Shown in pieces: positions 48,406 to 60,159 of a DNA stretch of 64,000 bases. The notes below the pieces were generated by a model that was given only the letters and a program-made list of their open reading frames with translations, did no database searches and was not told the DNA's origin. The translations under genes were made by a program, and so were the position numbers. Location of the stretch: NCBI GenBank assembly GCA_027625915.1, contig JANTQA010000047.1, positions 10,230,001 through 10,294,000 of the forward strand, written 5' to 3'. Positions within the stretch are counted from its first letter, which is position 1. Every line of letters starts with the position of its first letter. Origin of the DNA: Anaeramoeba flamelloides (lineage: Eukaryota > Metamonada > Anaeramoebidae).

Positions 48406-49724
48406 TTTAGCAGAAAATTAATTTCTCTTGACTAATTCTAATTTTCTGTTAAATAAAAAATAAAAAGTAAAAAAATAGTAATTGGTATGGTGGAAAAATC
48501 GCAAAAACCTTTTGTTATGAACTCTTTTTGAAATGGATGAATTTTTAGAAACCAAAGAAAACAATTTTGATTTAAAAAAAAAAATTTCAGATTTTTCTGC
48601 TCATTTTTAAAATATTCCTTTTTTTGAGAGATAATAGTCATACTTTGATTTCTACAAGTACAAAAATTTTCAGACGAACCAATATACCGTAATTTTTTGA
48701 TTTGAGTTTTACAGAAACGAATTTACCATTTGGGAAAAAAAAATCAACACTATTTTTAATAGGAACATTAAGATTAATGAGAAGAAAAAGTAAGATAGAG
48801 TAAAAAAAAAAGAAGAAACAAAACAACCCCAAAGAATAATTCATTTGATTACTGGTATTTGGTAAATAAACGGGAAAAAATTTTTACTTCATTTTCAATA
48901 TTTTAACGAAAAGATCAATCAAAAGAAAACCCCTCTCTCTCAAAAAAGAATCTATTACAAATGGCGTTCTTATGTTTATTCCTCTATTTTGTCTTTAATC
49001 TTTTATTTTTTACTTTATAAATTGATCTTCTTTTTTGTTGTGATAAAGGTTTAAGTTTTTACTCCTTGTGGACAAAGAGCTCTCAACACAATTTCAAATT
49101 TTGAGAATTATACAAGTAAAGAACAACAAAAAATATACTGTCTAAGAAGATTTATTGTGTTTTGGTCCTTTGAAAGGATATTGATTAATTTTATACCAAT
49201 TTTTACAGACTTTCAATTTTTGAAAAAAATTCACTAATTTAATATTGAACAATAGAAAAGTTTCAAGGATAATCGTATTTTTCAAAACAATAATTTACTT
49301 GGTTAAAGTGTGTTCACAATATCATTACTGTTACATTATTAAACTAAATTCTTTTATATCGTTCTAGCTCTTTGAAACAAAAAGAGGAAAAAATTTCATC
49401 TATTTTCAATTCTCAAAATCCTTTTGATTTGAGAATTATAAATTCTTCCAAACCCAACCATCTTAAACAATCTTAATTATCCCCCAGAGAAAAAAAAAAT
49501 ACTTACTCTAAAAATACTTTGAAATTCATTCAAAATCACAAAATTTGTAAAGTTCAATTTTTATCCTTTATTAATTCAAAAATCCAAATCCCAAAAAATA
49601 ATTAATGATATAAAGTTGAACAGCCCCAATAAATACCCCAGAATACCAAACCTAAACCGAGTTCTTCACAAAATGGATCATATTTGTTTCATTTTTTTCT
49701 TTTTTATTCTCGAATTCCTTGCAA
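48406..49724. other. Divergent promoter region between ferlin and PepD genes; one M1 end
   Basis: The two genes point away from each other across 1.3 kb. A lone M1 left end (CTGGTATTTGG, TA at 48850-48851) starts at 48852 and has no right partner. An out-of-frame ATG at 49673 opens a 24-codon upstream frame that overlaps the PepD start. Confidence 0.5.
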
Positions 49725-50041
49725 ATGGAAATCAAAACAAAAAATAACCAAAAAGTATTAAGAAGCATCGGCCAACCAAAAAATGTTTTTGAATTATTTC
49801 TTGGTGTATGCGAAATTCCACATGTCTCTGGAAACCTTGATCCAATTCGCGAGGCATTAGTAAAGTATGGAAAAAAGATTAAAGTAGAAACTATTGTAGA
49901 CGAGATTGGAAATGTACTTTTCAGAAAGCCAGCAACAAAAGGCTATGAAAAAAAACCGTCTATTTGTATTCAAGGACACATGGACATGTAACGAATTTTC
50001 AATTTAGTTTTGTTAACCTCTCGACTGGGCTTTTATTTACT

Positions 50042-50072
<31 letters not shown>

Positions 50073-53000
50073 ATTTTTGGATACTACCCAATCAAAAAAT
50101 CTTTGATTTATTTTAGGGTTGGAACAAAAGACGAAGGACTTGAATTTAACTTTGAAACTGATCCAATTCAAACCAAAATTGAAAAAGGTTGGTTAACAGC
50201 ACAAGGAACAACTCTTGGTGCAGATAATGGAATTGGCGTTGCAATGGGACTTGCTCTTTTAACAGAAAATATCAAACATGGCCCTTTGGAGGTTTTGTTA
50301 ACTGTTGATGAGGAAACTTCGATGGTAACATTTTTTTTCTCTTTTTATTTTTTTTTTTTTTTTTTAATTTTTATTTTTCTTCCTTTTGACAAAAAAGTTC
50401 CTCACCCACACAGACAACTATAAATATTTTAAATTTCGATTTGAAAAAGTCAAATTTCTTTGATGTGTCTTCTTTGGATAATTTTTTTTTGATTTTTGAT
50501 CCAAATCCCCCTTTTTTTTTTTTAATTGGAATTTTTTTGATTTTTTTTTCACATTTTTGACTATTGGCGAATCACAAACCATTTCACCTTTTGTTTTTAT
50601 TTCATTTGGTGGTACTTAAAAATGAAAAGGTTATTAAAGGATATATTAAGGGACTAGTAACTCTTATTTATTTTTTTCCCCAAAGGTAATAGAGTAATTA
50701 TTTACATTAGGATACAATTAAACCCAATAAAAAACTTCGTTTGTCAACTTTAGAGAAATGAATAATCATTTTTAAAAGATTTCATTTTCCCAATGAAATT
50801 TTCTGTCAAAAGATCTGATCCAATTTTGTTCGGTTTTTTGGATCAAATTAGAAAAATAAAAATTTGAAAAAAAATTTTATTTTGAAGAAATATCACTTTT
50901 AGTAATTTCTGAGATTCTTTATGAACAAGCAACTTTGTGTCTTTAATATTATTTTAAAAATACATTAAAAATAAATCCAATATTGAATACTTAAAGATCT
51001 AAAAAATTTGAACATTTATTTTATTCAGAAATATTTATTAAATTTCTTGAAATTTAAAAGACTTGTCAATATACTTTTTCAAATACCAAGAGTATAAGCA
51101 AGGAACTGTTTGTATTAAAACCAGGTATTTGATAATATCTATTATTTTTTTATTATTAGAAATATGCATTTGAATTGTTTTTATTTGTTGCAAAATCTTG
51201 AAAAAATTGAGAAATAAATGTAAAACCTATTTGATACATTTAATCATTGGGTTGTTAATAACTTACTGAAATAATTAAGATTGGGTTTATAATTATTAAT
51301 TATAAATAATCAAATTAAAAAGTATTTCTTTAGATAATAAGTTGAATTTTCCAGGTTCTAAAAAAGTATTTCGGGAGAATTTTTAATTCTATTCTTTGGT
51401 TTTTTTTCTCATATTTTTTCATTTAATCCCTAGAAAAAATAGATTTGGTCTGTTCTTTGAATCAAAAAATTATATTTTTTACAAGTTTAAAATAATTATT
51501 GTATTTTTTTTGAGATTAAGTAGATTTTTTAAACTTAGTTATTGTAGAACTTCGTGATTTTAATATTAAAGTGTATTTTTGTACACTTCCTTTACAGGCA
51601 ATAAGATTTCATCTTCTTTTAAAGAAAATAATTTTTTTTAAATAATTTGGAAATATGTTGGATTTTGTACTTTTCAAAAATGAGAAAAATGGATCAGATC
51701 TTTTAAAAACAATAATTCATTACTGAAAATAGTATTAAAAGTATTTCATGTCTTGTAGTTATCAGATTTTTACTTATTTTTTTCAATTTCAAGATACGGT
51801 AAAATTTTTTTTAATTTGTTAGTAAATTTACTTGAAGATTTTTTTTTAGTTTACTAGTCCCTTAAAGTATTTAAAGAAAGTAACCCCCAGACAAACCATT
51901 TTTTTCCTTTTTATCATTTCAATTTTGGGGGAATTAATGGCCGATGGTCAAGACCACAAAAGCAAAGACGTTCAGTAATTATTGTACTGAAGTTATGGTT
52001 GGTTTGGAATCCCAATTAGTAATTGGGATTCAAACACTTAAAAATGAAGAAAAGGAGGCCAATAAGGAAGATTTGGAAACACAGTGTCTGTTAAAAATTA
52101 TTAAAAAAAACCGTCACTGATGTTGATATTGAAGAAATAATATGTGGTGAAGACAAATCCATTCAAAAAACAATTCTGTATTTCGAGAGGGTTCAAATTT
52201 TAACTATTGTTAGACATAAAGTTACTAAAATAAAAAAAATTTGTTAAAAAAAAAATATCAAGCAAGAGAATCACTTGCTACTTTAAATTGGAACTATCGG
52301 AAGTTAAATAAAAAAAAAATTATGAGATTCACCCAACACTTGTAAAACAATTAATGCACAGAATTCTTTTTACCGAGTTAACATATAATTTTTATCATTG
52401 AACATTGTTTTTTTTCTTTATCAATTTCTTATTCCTTTTCTTTTTTTCACTTTTTGAATCCCAATTAGTAATTGTAATTCCAAACCAATCATAACTTCAG
52501 TACAATAATTACTGAACCTCTTTGCTTTTGTGGTCTTTAATACAAAAAAAAAAAATTCAAAAGCAAAAATTAAAAAATGTCGGTTCACCCAGACCGATTT
52601 AAATACTTTAATTTGTCCTTTAATGATATCTGAAAATGAAAAGGGATGAAATTTCATTTTGTTTTCTTTTTTCAATTGTTCTTTATTCCCAAAGCTAGTA
52701 CTCTTATATAAACAAGAATAGTCATAAATATAAGCTGAATTTTAAAAATAGGGGAAGATTATTCATCAAAAAAAACATTTATTTAATTGTTTTTTTTTAA
52801 AATAATATTGTATTTTACTGGAGAGATTAGAGAGAAGAACCAATAAAGATTAATAAATAAAAACATAGGGTAATCATTTTATTTTTAGAAAGACAAATGA
52901 AAAAAGAAAGAAATAATAAAGAAAAAGTTTGCCCTTAATTTTGAAAGAAAAAATATATTAAAAATAACCATTTATTGATTCGCCATTCAACTGTACAACT

Positions 53001-56000
53001 AGTCTTAACCGCTTCTCCATTGAATTAATCAAATTTTCAATAACTTCCCATTCAATATTTTTCCAAACTTTCCGAACGATTATTTCGAGTTTTCTTTCAG
53101 TATTGGGCGATTCTTTGCTAATTCTTCGACCCATTATACCCCAAAGATTTTCAATTGGATTAAGGTCAGGAGAATTTGGTGGCCGATTTTTCAAAACTAA
53201 GCATTTGTTTGATAAATATTCTTTTGTCGAATTGGAAGTATGGGCAGGAGCACCGTCTTGCATTAGTAACCAATTCCATTGTCCATATTCCTTATCCATA
53301 TCAGTAAACACTCTACACCTCGAAATTATATTATTTTGGTAACTTTCTGAATTAAATATTTTGGGACATTTAATTAAAGTTGACATCCAACTTGAGTTAA
53401 TTCCACCAAAAAACATAATTTTCTTTCCATATTTCTCTTTCTCTCTATAAACAGAATCTTTTTTAAAAATGAAAAAAAAAGTAAAAAAACTTAAAGTAAG
53501 AAAACTCAAAGAACAAATGAAAAAAGAAAAAAAAATCAAATACCATCATTTTCACCCCCATTGTCTCCAAATAAACCCGTTTAGGCTTTCTAAATAAAAC
53601 CAAGTCTCATCTTTAAAAACAACTTTTTTCCAATTTGTTTGTTTTTCCAAATGGTATTGAGCAAACTCTAATCTTTTCATTTTTGATTGTTCTGTTAACT
53701 TTGGTTTAACTTTTGGAGCCTTGAATTTAAACTTTAATGCCTTTCGAATCCTCCAAACCGATGTTCCACTCATTTCAATATCATGATTTTCTTTTAACAA
53801 ATTTGATAATTTATCACAACTCAACTTTCTATCGTTCTTAGTTTCAAGTTCAATAATTTCCAAAATTTCTTGTGGTTTAATATTTTTTTTAATTTTTTTT
53901 AGAACTATAGAATCAACAAAACCAACTGGAAGAAAACCGATTAACACCGAATAGGCACAAAATTAAAAATAAATAAAAAAAATACCCTTTCAAATCATAT
54001 TTTTTCTCCCAATATCGAACTTTTTTAATAGTGATACCCAATTTTAGAGCAACTTTACTTCGAGAAAGTCCTCTATTTCGAAGTTTAATAATTTTAAGTT
54101 TCAAAATCCTTTCATTGATTTCTTGTTCAATTTGATTCATTTTACTAAGGTTGAAAATAAAGAAAAAAATGAATTGAAAAAATGAGAAAAATTGAATAAA
54201 TAAAACAGTAATTTCGTCTCTAATAGTAAATATTATTTATTGATACTAATAAAAGTCGTATCAAATAATTAAAATAACTTTCAAGTCTACTGAAAATTAT
54301 AAAAATATTCTGCCCCTAATTTTGAAATTTGGCTTATACTGGTATTTGAATAATAAATTGTAAAAAAAATTTTACACTTTCCTTTTCATTCACTTCATTA
54401 ACTAATAAATTTCAAAGTAATACAAGTTGATTGAAATTTGTGATTTCTATTTATTTATTTGGCCCTTTATTTGATGTATAGTAGTGAAAAAAATACTGGA
54501 CATGAAAAAAATGCAGGAAAAGATTTTTAATTGTGAATAAAAGGAAAATTGATGTGTAATTTCTTTTTGGAATTTAAAATCAAATTATTTTTTTAAGAAT
54601 CAAACTTTTTAAAAGTATAACCCGCCCACTTATTAGTATGATGATTAATGAAATTACACTTGTCCAAAACACTTTTCAATCAATCAAAAAACAAGAATAA
54701 AAATTATCATTTTCCAAACTCTAGCAAACCTCTATAAAACTCCGATTGTTTTTCAAAAAAAGTTGATCTTCTTAGGCAATCAAACAATTACTTGAGTATT
54801 CTCTAGATATCCTTACTTTAATGAACTTTGGGTGGGTTTATTATTTGACTCATAAAAAATTTGGTTATTTATAAAAAGGATTTGATTGAAAATATTTGCA
54901 ATTATACAACAATTTTCCTAATATTCACAATTAAAAATCTTTTATGGCATTTTTTTCACTACTATATATTGAATAAACTAAGAATACACAATGAAAGCCA
55001 GGATTTCAGAATTAAAAAAAAAGATAATCAGCTGAAAATTTGAACCCTTTAAATTTCAAATACCGGTATATAAAGATCAAAGTGTATTAGCCAATCCAAT
55101 TTTTATTTCAGAATTTGCTGATTATTATGATAAAAGAAAGAAGATAAAATGAAAAATTTCCCCAAACAAAATTCAAATAATAGTATAAAATCACATTGTT
55201 AAATTTAAAAAGTAACTTAATTGAAAACTTTGTTGGTTGCAAGATCAGCGAATAATAATTACTGTCATTTCACAATCGATAAATTCAAATTTTTCTTTTC
55301 AATTCCCAAATATTTAACTAATTGCTGGCAAATTAAAAAAAATTTCATAAAATTTGTTTATTTCAATTTCCCCTTTTCTAAATTCAATAATTCTACTTGA
55401 AAACAAGTTCGTTTCAAAGCAAAGATCCCAAAATCAACTAATTTTCCAAACTTTCTCCTAGATTTAAACAAATTAATTTATTATAAAATCAAGTTAACAA
55501 AATTAAAAAAGAAATTGAACCAAAAATTTTTAATCCAATTATTTGAATTTATCAAATCATTCAAAAAAAACTTTCTATCTGAAAAAACGATTCACAAAAA
55601 ATTAACATTTGAGAGCAAAGTAATAACATGAAAATTAATTTGTGAAATTGTTGTGAGCAAAATTTCTTGACCACCTGTTCTGGTTTAATATTGTGCTTGA
55701 ATCAAACTAAAAATTTTAATAATTTTGCAATATCTTTCACAACCGATATTTGAATTGGAACTTAAAATAAAAAAATGTAACAATGGTTGAAAGAAAGAAA
55801 GTCAATAATTTTTTCTTTTTATCAAAATTTATTTTTTTTTTTTTTTCTTTTTGTGAATTCACACTTCAAAATGTTACCATTTTTAAGATAAATCAAAATG
55901 AAATTATAGCTCATAATTTAAAAACAAAAAAACATTATTTTTTTAAAAATGATTATATTTCAATTCCATGATGCTTTTTTTTTTAAATTTTGAAATATTT

Positions 56001-57866
56001 TTCAGCCAAATTAGTAATAAAATTTTTATATTAATTTAAACGAAAGAATACAAATATAATTTACTTCTAATAAGAACATATTTTAATGTCTAACAATTCT
56101 TTTGTAAGGTTAATCCTTTAAATAGATTTGCTTAGCAAATATCATCCATTTTAAAGGTATTTTAAAAAGTAGAAACACTAAATGAAGTGTTTATTTGTAC
56201 CCAAACAAATGGATACTTTTAAAGAATTTAAAAATATTTTTTCTGTGGATTTTTAAAAATCTGTTTAAGGTTTAATTCAAATTCTTTATCTCAACCATCA
56301 CCAAAGAAAAAGAGACCACAAACTCTTTACAAAAAAAAATACAAATAAAAATCAAAAATGACAAAAAAAATGACAATTCTTTTGAAAAAGAAAGAATTTG
56401 ATCGTATTGTATGCAAGGAATATAAATGGATTGAATCATGTCTAATAAAGTAGTTCAAAAATTATAAAACTTTGTTTTTTTCAAGTAAAAGTAAGAAAAT
56501 TGGTTATAAAAAAACAAAGATAAATGGAAATTTTTTCATAGCTAGATCAACAATTAAAATTTCAAAAAAATATAAAAGAAGATTTCCAATTATGGCTTAC
56601 ATATAATGCCCTATTTTGAATAATTAATCAAAAACAGACCTAAAACCCGATTGCATGCATAACTTTGCTATTGTGATAAAAATTTTTGAAAAATAATCAA
56701 AAATTAACAAACAAGAAAAACCTAAAAATCAAAAAACTATATTAGTAAAAAATGTATAATAAGCATAATGAATATAACAAGATTTTAAAACATTTTTTAA
56801 ACATTATTGTATATTTAATTTTCAATATTCTTTCTTCTTAAAGGTTGGTGCATTTAATTTAAAAAATGATTTACTTCAATCAAAATATTTAATTAATGTT
56901 GATTCTGAAGAAGATGGAAGGATCTGCATCGGATCTGCAGGTGGATTTAAATGTATAATCCATCAACCAATCACGAGAATGGAATCATTACCAGAAGGCG
57001 TCACCGAAATGAAATTAAAACTCCATGATCTAATGGGCGGTCACACAGGTGTCCAAATTCACGAAGGCAGGGCTAATGCATGTAAATGGATGTGTAGGCT
57101 TTTGTGCTCTGCACTTGAAACTGGATTCTATATTTCAGAATTTCAAGCCGGACATGCTAAAAACGCCATCCCTTCCACAGCTTCTGCAACTTTATTAGTT
57201 CCCGACGAAAACATTGAACAATTTAAAGAAAACATTGAAAAAACACATTTAAACATACTTGAAGAATTCTTTGTTGTTGAAGTAAATGGCGTGATCTTGG
57301 ATCAAACAATTGATAACCAAGTTACCGTCGAATCCTGCCTTGACAAAAAATCCACAGTAGGGATTTTGGATATGATCCAGGCCATTCACCACGGAGTCGT
57401 CAGAATGAGCCCAGACGTCGAAGGCCTTGTTGAATCCTCACAATCCTTATCTATCTGCACCCTTGGAGAAACCACCTTTGACTCACTTGTGTTTGCCCGT
57501 TCTTCCACAAAATCACAAATAGTTTTACTTGAAAAGCAACTTCGAAGCATTGCAACCCTCACAGGCTCAGAATTTGAAAAGCTTGCTGGCGAATACCCTC
57601 CTTGGCAGCCAATGGTCCGAAATAATTATTTATTAGAAACAGTGAAAAAGGTCTATTACCAAACCTTCAAAAAAAAGCCAGATTGCTATGCAATCCACGC
57701 AGGCCTTGAATGTTCATTAATCCAATCAAAATATGAAGGAATGATCCCAATTTCAATAGGCCCTCAAATTGAATCACCACATAGTACTCAAGAACGCATG
57801 GAAATTAAAACAGTTGCGAATTCTTATCAATTATTGAAAAACCTTATTGAAACAATGGCTAAATAA
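49725..57866 (+). CDS. pepD: PepD-type aminoacyl-histidine dipeptidase (M20 family), three exons, about 497 aa
   Basis: Zinc peptidase that splits dipeptides such as Xaa-His in the cytosol. Exons: 49725-49987, 50117-50324, 56844-57866; phases join exactly and the length matches bacterial PepD (about 485-490). Metal and catalytic residues are present: His85 and Asp87 in QGHMDM, Asp124 in LGADNGIG, Glu153-Glu154 in VDEETSM, Asp177 in INVDSEEDG, and His470 in PHSTQER. CYAIHAGLECSL near the end is another PepD hallmark. I chose the ATG at 49725 because the peptide before it is not conserved. The protein resembles bacterial M20C enzymes more than animal carnosinases (family knowledge). This suggests ancient transfer followed by intron gain, but that is inference. 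Exon 3 is richer in GC than the introns. Intron 1 is 129 bp; intron 2 is 6519 bp and full of transposons. Confidence 0.95.
50650..51861. mobile_element. TTAA-flanked non-coding element, 1212 bp (PepD intron 2)
   Basis: TTAA at 50646-50649 and 51862-51865. The ends are GGGACTAGTAA and TTACTAGTCCC, an exact 11-bp inverted repeat. piggyBac elements have TTAA targets and ends starting CCC/GGG, which fits. No open frame of note is inside, so it is probably a deletion derivative. A similar CACTAATCCCTTAA occurs twice in the ferlin intron. Confidence 0.6.
51950..52538. repeat. Inverted duplication of a coding-like fragment
   Basis: The left arm (51950-52060, plus strand) and right arm (52538-52432, minus strand) are about 85-90% identical reverse complements, 370 bp apart. 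Each arm translates to a related peptide: TFSNYCTEVMVGLESQLVIG on the plus strand and RFSNYCTEVMIGLELQLLIG on the minus strand. The changes are mostly conservative, so both may derive from a real protein. I do not recognise it. Confidence 0.6.
52731..54336 (-). mobile_element. Full-length Tc1-type transposon, about 1.6 kb
   Basis: TA target sites at 52729-52730 and 54337-54338. The inverted ends are about 30 bp with mismatches: left TAAGCTGAATTTTAAAAATA then GGGG, right reading inward TAAGCCAAATTTCAAAATTA then GGGG. The size is typical for Tc1 elements. A GCCC(T/C)TAATTTTGAAA block also recurs in direct orientation at 52931 and 54312. The right TA is shared with the adjacent M1 copy at 54339, so one element inserted beside or into the other's target. 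Confidence 0.75.
52958..54140 (-). CDS. Tc1-like DD34E transposase, three segments with apparent introns
   Basis: Cuts and pastes the surrounding element at TA sites. The minus-strand segments are 54140-53986 (helix-turn-helix start, LRNRGLSRSKVALKLG), 53925-53567 (second helix-turn-helix, then VVFKDETWFYLES with the first catalytic Asp) and 53444-52958. The third has the second Asp in MQDGAPAHT and the Glu in SPDLNPIENLWG. Exactly 34 residues separate the last two, so DD34E. The gap 53566-53445 has GT..AG ends and joins in phase. The gap 53985-53926 has GT..AG ends but leaves the frame off by one. The element is therefore either lightly damaged or spliced differently there. The third segment's open frame extends upstream into the intron. 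Confidence 0.8.
54339..55066. mobile_element. MITE family M1, copy d (728 bp)
   Basis: TA at 54337-54338 and 55067-55068. Left end CTGGTATTTGAATAATAAAT, right end CAAATACCGG. It is longer than copies a and b and has no transposase. It abuts the Tc1 element. Confidence 0.65.
55276..55555. mobile_element. MITE family M4, copy c (about 280 bp)
   Basis: Left CGATAAATTCAAAT with TTTTCAATTCCCAAA inside; right TTGAACCAAAAATTTTTAAT then TTTGAATTTATCA. These blocks match copies at 30028 and 30539. The terminal TA pair is changed, so this is an older copy. Confidence 0.55.
55556..56843. other. Distal part of PepD intron 2
   Basis: AT-rich, ending in the acceptor TTCTTCTTAAAG. No element is recognised. 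Confidence 0.5.
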
Positions 57867-60159
57867 TGATTCATTTATTTTGGTTTATTGTTAAAGAAAC
57901 TTTTTTTTTTTTTTTATTATTTTTTATGTGAGACAAAAAAAAAAAAAAAATAATTCGATCTATTATTATTTTTATTATTCAAATTTTTTTATTAAATACC
58001 CTTACTTTTTAATTCAAATTATTTAGTAACAAATCATAATCAAATAAATTGATTCTTAATGCGAATGATTTATTTATTTATTTTTTTTTTTTGATAATTG
58101 TTATTTTAATCAAAAAAAATACAACGGTTGTTAAAATAACCCTTGCAGTTTTTGAAAAAGCCGTTCCTTAATATTAAAAGTTGTGTTTATTTTTCTTGGA
58201 AGATTTATGAATTAAATGATCAAAGAAATGGACAATAATTATAAGTAAAAATGATATTGGTTTATTTAAGTTTAACTATCAAAAAAAGAAATTTTCTGAA
58301 ATGAAGGATCAAATCGTAATTTTTTTCAAATAATAGAGAACATTTTACGAGATAATTTTTGTAATAAAAAAATCAATACAATAAATGATAAAATTACTAA
58401 AAATTTTGAACAAATTAATTTAAAATATATAATACTTGCTATAAATATCAAGGAGTTACATTTAAAAATTAATTTGAGCATGATAAAACACTTAAATACT
58501 GGATTAAATGTTACAAATTATTTTCTAGTCAAAGTGGCCCAGTTTTAATATATAAATTACCTGTGTTTAGAAGGTATGAATGGGTATTAGAAGAAAAAAA
58601 AAATTATATTCGGAATTTTCATAATTGAAATCATTTATTCATATAGTTACTTTTTTCTTTTTTATCAGATTTTTTTTAATACATAGTTGTTTTACAAATA
58701 AAATTTTCTTGAATAGATTTGTAAATTTGGCAAATAAACCCGAAAAATTCAATGGCGATTTTTTTATTTCAAATATAAATTAAATTAGTATAGGATTTTT
58801 GTGAATAAGGAGAAATTAATTGTTTAAAAAAATTTCAAATTTCATAATTTTTTTTTGTTTTTTTTTCCCTTTTTGAAATAAGATATTTTTTACTGAAAAA
58901 ATTTACAAAATCCTTACCGAATTAAATGCAAATGGTTATAAAACAACAAATAATTGTAATAATTGAATTAAATTGATTTTGTAGAAGAAAATAATTTATT
59001 TCAAATTGAAGAAATTTAAGCATTTGGAAAGATAAAACAAAATTAGATTTGGTTTTGTTTTTTGTAATTTTCGAATTAAAAATATTTTTTAAACTTAAAA
59101 AAAAAAAATCTAGAATATACAATATATAGAAAAAGAATACAAACCAATGGTTTAAATAATACTAATAATCTAATCATACCCATCTCCAAAAAAGATAATA
59201 ATTAGATTTATTATTTTGCAAGAATAAAACTATAACAATCGATCTGAAGTATTATTTTGTTTTATTTCCATTTTGTATCCAAAACAATCTTTTTTTTTTC
59301 ATATATAGTTCATTCGAAAATCTTATTGAGATAATTAATCTACTTTCCAAAAAATTGGGATATTTTCAAAAAGTTATTTTCGAAAAAGTTAAAGCCATAC
59401 CAAGTATAACTTTTTTTTTTTTTATCAAACAACTTTTTTATTCTGATTGAAAAAAATAAATTTAAAAATGAAACTTTTTCGATAAAAAAATCTCACGTTA
59501 TACCTGAAAAGACTAGAAATTAAAAAAAATATAAGAGAAATATACCACACTTTAACACCCATGGTTAATCAAATATTTCTATTATTAGGATCTGTTTTAA
59601 ATTTTTGCTTTTCTTCTTTTGAATAAAATAAAAATAAAAAAATAATAAAAAATGAATTGTAATTTCATAATAAGAATTTGAGGTTATTTTAATTTGGATA
59701 TCAAAAATACAACTTCATTTACTCTAAATCATGCTCCAATTTTAGATGAAACTGCCAATTTGCTATCTAAATTTTTATAATCAGATCAATTTAGAATACA
59801 TTAATATGAAAAAATAAATTGAAATAAAACAAATTCAACATACATACTACGCCCATTAACTTTTCATCATTAATAATCAAGTTTATTTACAAGATAACCA
59901 TAATTAAAAAACTTCAAATTCTTGAAGGTATTACATTTGTTGTTGTTAGTAGTACACCCTGTTTTAAAAGCCCCTAGTCTAGAATAAAGGGTATTTTTCG
60001 GATAAACAATTTTCAAATAAACAGAGAGATTAATTTTAGTTTAATTCAACTTGGAGATATGTATTTTGATAGATAATAACTAGTAGTTTTGGAAATGCTG
60101 TACTTATTTCATAAAACTGAAATAAAATAAAAAATTCAGAGTAAAAATTATTTCGAGTG
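57867..60159. other. AT-rich DNA downstream of PepD; part duplicated at 62.4 kb
   Basis: A block at about 58205-58620 resembles 62420-62740 (shared AATGAAGGATCAAAT and AATATCAAG). It holds a decayed frame discussed in the findings. There is no intact gene. Confidence 0.45.

Noticed and set aside
52928-54330. GCCC(T/C)TAATTTTGAAA blocks as the Tc1 ends
   Set aside because: They are direct, not inverted; the inverted pair at 52731 and 54336 with TA flanks is the better boundary.
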